Source: Sphingopyxis panaciterrae
Lineage (GTDB): Bacteria; Pseudomonadota; Alphaproteobacteria; Sphingomonadales; Sphingomonadaceae
Reading direction: 5' to 3'
Assembly (NCBI RefSeq): GCF_011762125.1
Contig: NZ_JAASQN010000002.1
Location: 894,900 to 958,899 of the forward strand
DNA: 64,000 nt
Shown here piece by piece: positions 37,210 to 46,166 of the stretch. Numbering within the stretch: the first letter of the stretch is position 1; each line of letters opens with the position of its first letter. Under the pieces are notes generated by a model. That model did not search any database and was not told the origin of the DNA. It saw nothing but the letters and a program-made list of their open reading frames with translations. The translations under genes were made by a program, and so were the position numbers.

Positions 37210-39417
37210 ATGAAATCATCTAAACTTGCCGTCCTGCTGGGAGCTAGCTGCGGCGCATCGATCATGGCGGGGCTGGCATCGCCTGCTTATGCTCAGTCAG
37301 CGCCCGGCGCCGACGAGTCCGCCGAGATCGTCGTCACGGCGCAGAAACGCGAAGAGCGTCTCCAGGATGTTCCGTCGTCGATCGCCGTGCTGGGAGGCGC
37401 CGACCTTCAGTCCCAGAGCGCCGACACGCTCGAGGATTATGTGGCTCGCGTACCGGGCCTGTCGCTGAACGCGCGCGGCCTTGGCCAGCAGCAACTCACC
37501 ATCCGCGGCATTTCGACCGGTGCGGGCTACGCGTCCACCGTTGCAACCTACATCGACGAGGCGCCCGTGGGCGCCAGCAACGGCGATGGCGCGGGCGGTC
37601 TCGTCACGCCCGAAATCGATTCGATCGACCTTTCGCGTGTCGAAATCCTCCGCGGCCCGCAAGGCACGCTTTACGGCGCGAGCAACATCGGCGGCCTGCT
37701 GAAATATGTGACGGTTGCTCCGAACCTCTCGCGCGTCGAAGCGGCCGCCTCGCTCGAAGGTTCGACCGTTGCCCACGGCGACGAAGGTTTTGCGGTTCGC
37801 GGGCGCGTCAGCGTTCCGCTCGTTACCGACAAGGTCGCGCTTCTGGCGAGCGGCTATATTCGCCGCGATGCAGGATTCGTCGACGACGACGGCCTCGGCC
37901 GTAAAGACCTTGATGCCATTCGCACCAAGGGCTGGCGCGTCGCACTGGCGGCAGAACCCGTCGAAGCGCTCCGCATCAGCCTCGCGACGATCGGCACGAA
38001 CAAGAATGCCAACGGCTTCACCCAGATCGACGCCGATCCCGCCACGCTCGAAAGTCTGTACGGCGACTATGATCAGCGGCGCGCCGCGGGCTCGGAATTC
38101 CAGCGCACGCGCGTTCGCCTCCACTATGCCACGATCGCGTATGACCTTGGTTGGGGCGAACTGAGCTCGACGACCAGTTACAACCAGGTACGCACCCGGT
38201 CATCGGAGGACCAGACTTCGGCGTTCGCGCCCTTCTTCCCTGACGGCTTCGGTTTCGACGATCTTGGCTATGCCGGTGCATATGCGATTTCGCAAAACAA
38301 GCTGACGGAAGAACTTCGCCTCGCCGGCAAGGTGGGCGATATGTTCGACTTTGTCCTCGGCGGCTATTATTCGCGCGAACGCTCGACCACGAACGTGTCC
38401 TTCCCGACCTTTGACGCGGTAACGGGCGAGCCGATCAATATCGGCGTCTCGCTTCTCCAGTCGACGGCATATGGCAGGTATCGGGAATATGCCGGCTTCG
38501 CCCAGGGAACGGTGCATTTCACACCCGAACTCGAAATCACCGGCGGCATCCGCTATTCGGAGAACCGCCAGCGTTCGCTCACCATTTCCGATGGCCTGTT
38601 CGCAGGCGGACCGTCGACCGTCGAAAACCGGGCCAGCGGCTCTGCAACAACCTTCACCGTTGCGCCCAGCTACAAGATCACGCCGGACGTGACCCTTTAT
38701 GCGCGCGTCGCAACGGGTTACCGCCCGGGCGGCAGCAATGGAACGGCAGCCCCGGTCGAACAATATGATCCCGACCGTGTCACCAACTATGAAGCCGGTA
38801 TCAAGGGCTCCTTCGATGGCGGACGTGTGACCTTCGAACTTGCCGGCTTCTATGTCGACTGGACAAAGCTGCAGCTTCGCGTCCAATCGCCCGATACGGG
38901 GCTCAGCTACACCGACAACGTCGGCAAGGCGAGCAGCCGCGGCGTCGAGGCCAATCTCGCGTACAAGATCTCGCCCGAGTTCAGCATTGGTGCGACCGGC
39001 AGCTACGTCGATGCGAAGCTCGATCGCGATATCCCGTCGGGTCAGTTCGGCTTCAAGGGCGATCCCCTCCCCTACGCTCCCAAGTGGAAGATCGCCGCCA
39101 ATGCCGATTTCGACAAGGAGATCGGCCCAGAGAGCAACTTCTTTGCCGGCGCGAGCCTCTATTACACGAGCGCAGTGAGCGGCGAATTCCGGACCGTCCC
39201 CGACGCCGTCCGTTCGCGCCTGCCTGGCTATGTCACCTTCGATGCGCGCACCGGGATCACGAAGGGTCCGTGGACGCTCTCGCTGCTCGCGAAGAACCTC
39301 TTCGACAAACGAGGCTTCAACGGCGTCACACAGCGAACGCTGGATGCGGACGGTCCGGTGTCGCTGAACATCATTCAGCCCCGCACATTCTCGGTCGCGC
39401 TTCGCTACCAGTATTGA
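37210..39417 (+). CDS. TonB-dependent outer-membrane receptor
   Basis: About 735 residues. The signal peptide MKSSKLAVLLGASCGAS... ends near AYAQ. The plug starts EIVVTAQKREERLQDVPSSI and has VEILRGPQGTLYGASNIGG. The barrel ends with FSVALRYQY and its aromatic terminal residue. Regions such as TDNVGKASSRGVEANLAYKI are common in sphingomonad carbon-source receptors. ATG 37210 is preferred to ATG 37186 because GGAGG lies about 10 bases upstream and the signal peptide begins there. Its operator is shared with the permease, hydrolase and amidohydrolase genes, so the ligand may be a peptide or amino-acid compound (inferred). Confidence 0.92.
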   Translation: MKSSKLAVLLGASCGASIMAGLASPAYAQSAPGADESAEIVVTAQKREERLQDVPSSIAVLGGADLQSQSADTLEDYVARVPGLSLNARGLGQQQLTIRGISTGAGYASTVATYIDEAPVGASNGDGAGGLVTPEIDSIDLSRVEILRGPQGTLYGASNIGGLLKYVTVAPNLSRVEAAASLEGSTVAHGDEGFAVRGRVSVPLVTDKVALLASGYIRRDAGFVDDDGLGRKDLDAIRTKGWRVALAAEPVEALRISLATIGTNKNANGFTQIDADPATLESLYGDYDQRRAAGSEFQRTRVRLHYATIAYDLGWGELSSTTSYNQVRTRSSEDQTSAFAPFFPDGFGFDDLGYAGAYAISQNKLTEELRLAGKVGDMFDFVLGGYYSRERSTTNVSFPTFDAVTGEPINIGVSLLQSTAYGRYREYAGFAQGTVHFTPELEITGGIRYSENRQRSLTISDGLFAGGPSTVENRASGSATTFTVAPSYKITPDVTLYARVATGYRPGGSNGTAAPVEQYDPDRVTNYEAGIKGSFDGGRVTFELAGFYVDWTKLQLRVQSPDTGLSYTDNVGKASSRGVEANLAYKISPEFSIGATGSYVDAKLDRDIPSGQFGFKGDPLPYAPKWKIAANADFDKEIGPESNFFAGASLYYTSAVSGEFRTVPDAVRSRLPGYVTFDARTGITKGPWTLSLLAKNLFDKRGFNGVTQRTLDADGPVSLNIIQPRTFSVALRYQY

Positions 39418-39914
39418 GCCAAATGTCCGCAAGGCCATGTCGCTGTCGCCCGCTCTCTGAAGCGCGCGGCGGCGGCATGGCCTTCGCTTTTTGCGGGGCC
39501 TCCGCAACGAGGCGCGCCATCCAACAGGCCGCGCAGCCCTGGCGATGCCAGACCGATCGAAGGTCATTCCGAAATCGCTGCGCTACAATTTCGCAGCTGT
39601 GGTTGCAGCGAGCCGAGAGCGCCGGCCGCGTCCCCTGACATCACCGATGTTCATCGCGGGCGCGCGTAGCGGCCCGCGCTGATTACACTTGGCCGTTCGC
39701 CAGGATCACTCCGGCCATGGTCATGTTGATCGCCGCCCGGCGGCGGAACGCTGCAAAGGTGCCAACCGGATCGAACAGCCGCTGTGCCGCGTCCAGGTGC
39801 GGGCACCTGCGGCGACGGTGCCGGGCTGCCCGAAGCGATGGGGCGCCGCGCCGGCGCCTTATCGTGAGCCCAGAATGACGAGCGGCGTTTCGACGAGATC
39901 GCGGAATACTGCCA
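39418..39914. other. Gene-poor stretch with possible small relics
   Basis: No intact gene is supported. On the plus strand near 39545, MPDRSKVIPKSLRYNFAAVV resembles the first helix of a LysR-type regulator ('SLRYFxAVV') but breaks down after 20 residues. On the minus strand near 39790-39680 there is an unassigned C-terminus-like stretch ending INMTMAGVILANGQV. Together with the E2 relic beside it, this looks like a graveyard of deleted genes. Confidence 0.35.
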
Positions 39915-40055
39915 TGAACACCTTGGCAATGGCGGACAGCGACAGCGCCTCCACGCCGCACAAGACCGGCGTTACGAGTCCGTCCTCGATCGCCACCGTC
40001 CTCGATACATCTACACGCTTGAAGCGGTGCAGGACGTCTTCGCCCTTTTGCATTC
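39915..40055 (-). pseudogene. Relic of a 2-oxoacid dehydrogenase E2 acyltransferase
   Basis: A minus-strand frame of about 46 codons reads RFKRVDVSRTVAIEDGLVTP, then SLSAIAKV after a short link. This matches the internal segment of the lipoyl-dependent acyltransferase catalytic domain ('VDISVAVAIexGLITPIVRxADxxSLSxIA'). No lipoyl domain, no start and no HHxxxDG active-site motif are near. It is a fragment left by deletion, not a working gene. Confidence 0.5.
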
Positions 40056-40091
40056 TCCAATCATCTGCGCCGGCACCGTCGGCGCTCGTTT

Positions 40092-43000
40092 CTATTGCGC
40101 CGTTGCTCCCTTGATCTCGTTCGGCAGGTCGTCCACCCACCATGCCTTCGGCTGCTTGCGTCCGCCGTCGGCCATCTCGTCGAGGGTGTTGCCATCGTAA
40201 AGCACACCGTTCTTCATCACTTCCACGATGCTGTTGGTGTTGCGGATGTCATCGATCGGGTTCTTCGCCAGCACCACGAGATCGGCGAGTTTGCCTTCCT
40301 CGATGCTGCCCAGATCCTGTTCGAGGCCGAGGCCCTCTGCCCCATGCATTGTGGCCGCGCGAAGGACTTCGAGCGGGGTCATGCCGCCGCTCGCAAGCAG
40401 CCACAATTCCCAGTGATAGGCGATGCCCTGAAGCTGCCCGTGCGAACCGACCGCCACCCGGGCTCCGGCATCGACCAGCTTCTTGTCCTCGGTCGCCAGT
40501 CGTTTGAAGACATATTCATTTTCGCTCGACCAGACCGGCCGTCGGCGCGTCATCGCATCGAGAATATGGTTGGGAACGAAATGCCGCAGTTTCGGGTCGT
40601 TCTGGACCTCGGTGGTTTCGTAGAAATAATCCTCGGAGAGCGGGCCGCCATAGGAAACGACCAAAGTCGGGGTGTAGGTGACCTTCGACTGTACCATCGC
40701 TTCGACAACGTCCTTGAAGAGCGGCGTTGTCGGCATGCTGTGTTCAAGGCCGGCAAAGCCGTCGAGGATGTGCGTGAGGTCGAGTTCGGTATCGGAATGC
40801 CCCTCGGTCGTCGGCATCAGTCCGAGTTCCTTCGAAGCCTGAATGAGCCACTGTCTCTGCTGCCGGTTGCCGGTGAGATAGGCCTTGATGTAGTTCAGCC
40901 GATAATTCTTCTTGTATGCGGCAAGATAGTCGCGCGCCTGCTCATAGGACTGAAAATCGGTCGTCCAGAAGACGCCGGGGCCGGTCGAATATGTGCGCGG
41001 GCCGACCTCCTGGCCCATGTCCACCAGATCCTGATAGGCCAGCGTATCGAAGGTCAGCGTCTGCACGTCGCGACCGGTCGTTACGCCATAAGCGAGATTG
41101 GCGGCGAAGTTCCAGTTGTTCGCCGGGTCCAGGACGCCGCGCCGGATATTGGTCCAGTGCGCGTGCAGGTCGAAGAAGCCCGGGACGATCGTCTTGCCGG
41201 CGACGTCGACAATGTGGGCATCCGCGGGCACGTCGAAGGAGCCCGATGGCCCGACCTTGCTGATGCGGTTGTCGCGGACGAGAATATCCGAATCCTCTAT
41301 AATTTCGTCCCCCCGCATCGTGATCGTTCGCGCGCCGCGCAGCAGGATTGTGCCGCGCGGCGTCGCGCGCGGGAATTCGAGATTCACGGCAATTTCTTCG
41401 GGCTTGCCAAGGTCGGACCATGCCGCCGAAACCGGCTGGCGGAAAAAGGTCGCACCGACCGTCCACACGATCGTCGTGCCGTCGCCCGACCAGTCGATCG
41501 AGTCCGCGGCAAGTCCGCTGAGCCTGCGGACCGGGATGCTCGTTTTGGACCAGGCTCCGGGTGCGAGATCGACATCGACCGGCTTGCCGCCGAGTGCCGG
41601 GGCCGGAAACAGATAGGCGATATTGGCTGATCTTGCCGCGATCCAGCGCCCGTCGGGGCTGATCTGGACCTCGGCACCGCCGGTGTCCTGCATTTTCGGT
41701 TCGCCATTGAGAAGGATATTGATGTGCGTACGCTTGTCGGCGCCATCGAGGCGCATGGAGACGAGCCCGGCGGTGGTGGAAACGTAGACGCGGTCCGGCT
41801 GACTCGCGACGAAATGCGGCCGCTGGGCGTTCTCCACCGACCCGATCGCTTTCGCCTCCCCGCCCGCCGCCGGCAGCGCGATGAGTTCGAGCAACTCGCG
41901 CCCGACGAGGAACTCCGACGGCTTGTCGAGTTGCCACTGGCGAGGTCCGCGCAGGGCCACAATCGTCGCACCGTCGGGAGACCAGGCGAGATCGCGATAA
42001 TAGGCGGGGACACGGCTGATCTGAACCGGTTTGCCGCCCTCGCTGCGGACCTTCCAGACCTGACCGCCGTTCGTCGACCAGGTCACATAGGCGATCCAGC
42101 GCCCGTCGGGTGACCAGATCGGCTGAAACTCGTTGTCGCCCGATGACGTCAGTCGCTTCGGCGTGCCGCCGAGGTCGGCCGTGTAGATATGCGTCGCGGC
42201 CGAGAATGCCAGCTTGCCTCCGTCTGGGGCCTGGCTGGCGCCCTGAAACACCCGCCACTTGACCGGCCCCTGCTCCACGCGCGTCGGGAAGGAAAGGAGC
42301 GGTCCTATATCCTGCGACACCCGCGCCGCGAAGGGCACCTCGGTTTCCTGACCGCTTGCCACGTCGATGCGATGGATCTTGCCGCCATAGGTCAGGACGA
42401 CTTCCCTGCTGTCGGGCGTGAACGCATAACCTGGCAGGATATCGCGATTGAACGCGCTCCCATATTCCGACTCCATGTCGTCGGGCTGCACCGGCAGCTT
42501 CAGCCAGCGCTCGTCGCGGGTCCGCAAGTCGATCATCTTCAGCCCGGTTTGCGCGCCCTGGCGCGTGCCATAGGCGAGCATAGTTCCGTCGGGCGATATC
42601 TGCGGCCGGAAAGCGGCTCCGATCGACTGGGTGATTTGCGCCTCTTCGCCAGTGGTGCGATCGATGCGCATAATCTGCGACTTGGGAATGAAGTCCTGAT
42701 ATTCGGGCGTAAAATCGAAATCGGCGCCGCGCCGGGCGTAATAGATATATTTTCCGTCTGCCGAAGCCGTTGCGCCGATAGCGTTTGCCTCCTCAGTGGA
42801 AGGGGCCTTTTTATCCTCCGTGGCCTCTGTCACCTGCACGCCCGACCCGCCGTCGACATTATATTGCCAGAGTTCGAAAGCGCCATCGAGCTTGCGGCGT
42901 GACACGAGGACCTGCTTGCCGTCCTCGAGCCAGATCGGCGAGGCGAACTCGGCCTGTCGGTCCTGGCTGATCTGCCGCGCATTCGATCCGTCGGCCGAGG

Positions 43001-43337
43001 ATATCCACACATTCTCGGCGCCGCCGCGATCGCTGATGTAAATGATCTGACGCCCATCGCGCGAAAAGCGGGGCTGGCTGTTAAAGGCCATACCGCTGGT
43101 GATCGGCCTGGCTTCGCCGCCTCCGATCGCAACCGTGTAGAGTTGCCCCAGCAGATCGAACACGACCGTCCTGCCGTCGGGTGAGACGTCTAGAGAAATC
43201 CACGTACCCTCATCGGTCTGGAACTCGATCTTGCGCTCGGGCTGCAACGGGAGCTGTGCATGCCCCACTGAAGGCAGCATTAGAATGGCGCTGAGAATCG
43301 CAGCCAGCGCGCCATGCTTCGATCGATTTTTCAACAA
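40092..43337 (-). CDS. Secreted TolB-like beta-propeller/amidohydrolase fusion
   Basis: 1081 residues. The signal peptide ends VGHAQ (about 28). About 600 residues of WD40/PD40 repeats follow, with recurrent SPDGRWIAYVTWS and FSRDGRQIIYISDR patterns. From about 690 there is a metal-dependent amidohydrolase domain: GKTIVPGFFDLHAHW carries the HxH motif, EGHSDTELDL and HGQLQGIAYHWELW follow, and GKLADLVVLAKNP ends the domain. Related imidazolonepropionase-like amidohydrolases include Xaa-Pro and Xaa-Arg dipeptidases, so a periplasmic peptidase role fits the neighbours. It follows the mini receptor-like ORF and shares the double operator at 43889-43924. Confidence 0.88.
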   Translation of the reverse strand: MLKNRSKHGALAAILSAILMLPSVGHAQLPLQPERKIEFQTDEGTWISLDVSPDGRTVVFDLLGQLYTVAIGGGEARPITSGMAFNSQPRFSRDGRQIIYISDRGGAENVWISSADGSNARQISQDRQAEFASPIWLEDGKQVLVSRRKLDGAFELWQYNVDGGSGVQVTEATEDKKAPSTEEANAIGATASADGKYIYYARRGADFDFTPEYQDFIPKSQIMRIDRTTGEEAQITQSIGAAFRPQISPDGTMLAYGTRQGAQTGLKMIDLRTRDERWLKLPVQPDDMESEYGSAFNRDILPGYAFTPDSREVVLTYGGKIHRIDVASGQETEVPFAARVSQDIGPLLSFPTRVEQGPVKWRVFQGASQAPDGGKLAFSAATHIYTADLGGTPKRLTSSGDNEFQPIWSPDGRWIAYVTWSTNGGQVWKVRSEGGKPVQISRVPAYYRDLAWSPDGATIVALRGPRQWQLDKPSEFLVGRELLELIALPAAGGEAKAIGSVENAQRPHFVASQPDRVYVSTTAGLVSMRLDGADKRTHINILLNGEPKMQDTGGAEVQISPDGRWIAARSANIAYLFPAPALGGKPVDVDLAPGAWSKTSIPVRRLSGLAADSIDWSGDGTTIVWTVGATFFRQPVSAAWSDLGKPEEIAVNLEFPRATPRGTILLRGARTITMRGDEIIEDSDILVRDNRISKVGPSGSFDVPADAHIVDVAGKTIVPGFFDLHAHWTNIRRGVLDPANNWNFAANLAYGVTTGRDVQTLTFDTLAYQDLVDMGQEVGPRTYSTGPGVFWTTDFQSYEQARDYLAAYKKNYRLNYIKAYLTGNRQQRQWLIQASKELGLMPTTEGHSDTELDLTHILDGFAGLEHSMPTTPLFKDVVEAMVQSKVTYTPTLVVSYGGPLSEDYFYETTEVQNDPKLRHFVPNHILDAMTRRRPVWSSENEYVFKRLATEDKKLVDAGARVAVGSHGQLQGIAYHWELWLLASGGMTPLEVLRAATMHGAEGLGLEQDLGSIEEGKLADLVVLAKNPIDDIRNTNSIVEVMKNGVLYDGNTLDEMADGGRKQPKAWWVDDLPNEIKGATAQ

Positions 43338-43484
43338 AGCGATACTCCCTTTAACGAACTATATCGGCGGTTCCCGACCTGTCGTCGCGAAACCGGCCCG
43401 CCGGCTGGTCCGCTACCGCTTGCAACCGCCAAGGTCGGATTGCGAGCGTGACAACGCCAAGCCGGAATAGGGGCCTGCCGAACC

Positions 43485-43778
43485 CTAGAATGCGTGCAAA
43501 ACGCGAACCGTGAAGGAGCGGCCGAGCAGATCGCCGATACGGGTGGGGAAAATCGGCGGCGTGTCGAGCATATGATTCTCCGGGAGGCGGAACTGGGTTT
43601 TCTCCGTGGCATCGAACGTGGCGCCGAGGACGCCTTCCTCGGCGGCCTGCTCGGGATCAGCGGCCGACTCTTGGGCATATACAGGCTGGGCAAGACTGGC
43701 GATCGCCGTTGTGCCCAACGTCAGTACTTTCAAACTACAGGCAAAGCTGCTCCCGTCGTACTGCTTCAGCAACATCAT
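43485..43778 (-). pseudogene. 97-codon internal-deletion remnant, probably of a TonB receptor
   Basis: The frame begins with a convincing signal peptide (VLTLGTTAIASLAQPVYAQE) followed by an acidic linker, then jumps to PTRIGDLLGRSFTVRVLHAF. The latter looks like the last strand of a TonB-dependent barrel, including the terminal Phe. Plug and barrel (about 700 residues) are absent. ATG 43775/43778 has a GGGGAGGCAAGATG context. It lies between the double operator and the amidohydrolase gene, where a receptor gene would be expected. It could still yield a small secreted protein. Assignment of the C-terminal part is tentative. Confidence 0.5.
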
Positions 43779-43888
43779 CTTGCCTCCCCGAAATTCCGTA
43801 CCGCCCCCATTTCCCCGCGCATGACGGAGACGGATGACTCGCCCGGAACGCGGACAGTCCCGTCCGCGACGCTTTTGTTACATTTTCA

Positions 43889-43924
43889 TTGTACGTAGCA
43901 CAAGTTATATTATACGTCGTACAA
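43889..43924. promoter_or_regulatory. Double TTGTnC-N3-GnACAA operator
   Basis: TTGTACGTAGCACAA (43889-43903) and TTATACGTCGTACAA (43910-43924) have centres 21 bp apart, on one helix face. The second is palindromic except for one pair. They lie 110-146 bp before the minus-strand start at 43778 and probably govern the amidohydrolase unit. The gap continues to 44331 in the other direction, where only regulatory sequence is seen. Confidence 0.65.
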
Positions 43925-44127
43925 GATAATTGAAATGGCCTCACGTCCCAAGGCACGGATCGTGCGATCGCCGATTAGTCCGTGCCGCCCCATGCCTTCC
44001 TAGAAAAATTCCACATATTGTATAGGTTTTTGGTAAGTCTTCTTGAGCGACTATCAAACCAATGCGCTAGCTCGCGCGATGCTGCATTCGGCGCGCGCTG
44101 ACCATCTTATCGGCTGATCGGAAAAAT

Positions 44128-44170
44128 ATGCACAGTGCATTATGATAGATATTTATTGTACGATAAACAT
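44128..44170. promoter_or_regulatory. Palindrome ATGCACAGTGCAT and a degenerate TTGTAC site before the permease
   Basis: A perfect 13-bp palindrome ATGCAC-A-GTGCAT (44128-44140) is followed by TTGTACGATAAACAT (44156-44170), which keeps the left arm of the regional operator and most of the right arm. They lie 160-200 bp before the permease start. The two symmetries suggest two different regulators. Confidence 0.45.
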
Positions 44171-44331
44171 CAAATGTCTACGAATCGGCAGATCGGAGCG
44201 GAGGTGCAGGACCTGACAGCTGGCATGTTGATATGCGGAGCGAATTCGCGCGCCGCCAATCGGTCCGCCGCATGACAACAAGACAGGATTGGCGACCGGA
44301 CCGGCACCGACCAGCATCGAGGGGAGATAAA

Positions 44332-45684
44332 ATGAGCGACAATGGCCACCTGTCAAAGGCCCTGTCGGATCGACATATCCAGTTTATCGCGCTCGGCGGC
44401 GCGATCGGTGCGAGCCTGTTTGTCGGAAGCGGCCAGGGTATCAGCATGGCCGGGCCGGGAATTCTTCTCGCCTTCCTCATCGCCGGAGCGGCAGTCTACC
44501 TGATGTCGCGCGCCATGGGCGAAATGATCCTCGCCAATCCCGACTCCCCGACCTTCGCCGCGCTCGTCGACCGATACGTCGGCCGCTGGGCGGGATTCGT
44601 CTCGGGGTGGAGCTATTGGCTCATCTGGGCGCTAGTCGGCGTCCTCGAAGCCACCGCGATCGGACTGGTGTGCAAATATTGGTATCCGGGCCTTCCCCAG
44701 TGGATACCCGCACTAACGGCCCTGCTGCTGCTATACGCAATCAACCGCCTCGCCGTGCGCCTCTTCGGCGAATTCGAATTCTGGCTTACCTCGATCAAGA
44801 TCGTGACCATCGTCATCCTGATCGTGGGGGGCGCGGCGATGGCGGCCCTCCATCTCGGACCGGACGGGCAGGAAGCCGACATCGCCAACCTCTGGAATGA
44901 CGGGGGCTTCTTTCCGTTCGGCCTTGCGGGCTGCCTTGCTGCCTTGCCGCTTGCAGTCTTTGCCTTCGGCGGCACCGAATTGCTCGGTGTCACTGCGGCG
45001 GAAACGGCCGACCCGCGCCGCTCGATCCCGCGCGCCGTCAATGGCGTGATCTTCCGTATCCTTTTCTTCTACATCGGTTCGCTCGCGGTCATCATGATGG
45101 TCGCCAACTGGCGCTCCCTGTCGCCCGACATCAGTCCGTTCGTACTTGTTTTCGAGCGCGCCGGATTTGCCTATGCGGCGGCCGTCGTCAACTTCGTCGT
45201 CCTCACCGCGATCGTCTCGTCGCTGAACAGCGGCATCTTCGCTACGGGCAGGATGCTCTATTCACTCGCCTTGTTGGGCGACGCACCAGCCCCGCTCGCG
45301 TATCTCGACCGACGCCAACTCCCAGCGAATGGCATCAATCTCTCGATGGTCGTGATGCTGGCCGGGGTAAGCTTCAACTATATCTTCCCCGAGCAAGTTT
45401 TCGGCTTCCTCGTTTCGGTTGTCGCGGCCCTGCTGCTGCTGACCTGGTCGCTGATCATTTTCGCGCACCTGCGCTTCCGCCGCACCGGCGAAAGCGACGC
45501 CGGCTTCGCCATGCCATTCTTCCCCTGGTCGAACCGGCTGGCGCTCGGCTTCTATGCGGGCATCGCGGCGCTGCTATGCCTCGACCCCGGCTCGCGAGCG
45601 ACCGTTTACAGTTTCGCGGTGTGGGTGACGATCATCTCGCTGGCCTATGTCGTGAGGCATTGGCGCGGAAAAATTCAGGAGTGA
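44332..45684 (+). CDS. APC family amino-acid permease (AAT subfamily)
   Basis: 450 residues with twelve transmembrane helices. The N-terminus HIQFIALGGAIGASLFVGSG (about 15-34) is the signature of the amino-acid transporter subfamily (CycA, GabP, ProY, AroP). It continues with YLMSRAMGEMILANPDSPTF and a central FAFGGTELLGVTAAET helix. It imports an amino acid with protons. The closest clues do not separate glycine/alanine, GABA or proline types. The frame is open from 44233, but GGGGAGATAAA before ATG 44332 sets the start. The regional operator relic at 44156-44170 and the S15-type hydrolase downstream place it in peptide utilisation. Confidence 0.9.
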   Translation: MSDNGHLSKALSDRHIQFIALGGAIGASLFVGSGQGISMAGPGILLAFLIAGAAVYLMSRAMGEMILANPDSPTFAALVDRYVGRWAGFVSGWSYWLIWALVGVLEATAIGLVCKYWYPGLPQWIPALTALLLLYAINRLAVRLFGEFEFWLTSIKIVTIVILIVGGAAMAALHLGPDGQEADIANLWNDGGFFPFGLAGCLAALPLAVFAFGGTELLGVTAAETADPRRSIPRAVNGVIFRILFFYIGSLAVIMMVANWRSLSPDISPFVLVFERAGFAYAAAVVNFVVLTAIVSSLNSGIFATGRMLYSLALLGDAPAPLAYLDRRQLPANGINLSMVVMLAGVSFNYIFPEQVFGFLVSVVAALLLLTWSLIIFAHLRFRRTGESDAGFAMPFFPWSNRLALGFYAGIAALLCLDPGSRATVYSFAVWVTIISLAYVVRHWRGKIQE

Positions 45685-45861
45685 CAGCGGGCCAACCGCC
45701 TCCACGCACGGGTATCGATCTGCTCGACTGTCTGCGGGACGTCGTCAGAGACGATCTCGCAGCCGTTGCGGGTGACAAGGTAAACGTCATCGAATGGCCC
45801 GGGCACCGCCGCTGACTGCGATTGCCGCCACGGCACCGACGATAAGGTTCCTGCGCTTCAT
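45675..45861 (-). pseudogene. Internal-deletion remnant of a secreted M24 (Xaa-Pro) peptidase
   Basis: The ATG at 45861 opens MKRRNLIVGAVAAIAVSGGA, an apparent signal sequence. After about 22 codons the other frame continues PFDDVYLVTRNGCEIVSDDV, then PQTVEQIDTRAW, to a TGA at 45675. The latter matches the extreme C-terminus of creatinase-fold M24 peptidases ('...DxVLVTxxGxExLSxxPRxVEEIE'). The whole catalytic part is gone and a frameshift marks the join. The end overlaps the permease stop. A weak TTGTCCAATTAAATC (45918-45932) lies upstream, as if an old operator. The gap to 46166 otherwise shows only the next operator. Confidence 0.55.
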
Positions 45862-46106
45862 TCCGCCTTTCCCGTCGACCGACCCTGTCGATAAGCCACG
45901 GCCATACCACCTATACATTGTCCAATTAAATCGCCGCAGACTTATGCACCGCAATATTTCGTCGTGCGCGCACCGGAGGCGACGCCAATCCCAGGATTGA
46001 GTTTTCTCTGAAATTTCCATGCAACAAGGGAACGGCGCTGCGAATGCCGTTACCTGCCCCGCTGCCGAACATACACTTGCGATAAGGACGAAACTCGTGA
46101 TATTAA

Positions 46107-46121
46107 TTGTTCAACGTACAA
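46107..46121. promoter_or_regulatory. TTGTnC-N3-GnACAA operator before the CocE/NonD hydrolase
   Basis: TTGTTCAACGTACAA lies 45 bases upstream of the hydrolase start at 46167, nearly the same spacing as at the TonB receptor (39 bases). Outer arms TTGT and ACAA are perfect. Confidence 0.6.
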
Positions 46122-46166
46122 TACAACTCGCCACTCAGGGGCGGCAACGGGATGGAGGGAACGATC

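Noticed and set aside
39545..39680. Possible LysR regulator start (MPDRSKVIPKSLRY...)
   Set aside because: Only about 20 residues resemble the family and no helix-turn-helix follows, so it is noted only within the gene-poor region.
40095..41630. A 511-codon plus-strand open frame
   Set aside because: Antisense shadow of the propeller/amidohydrolase gene, without any recognisable fold.
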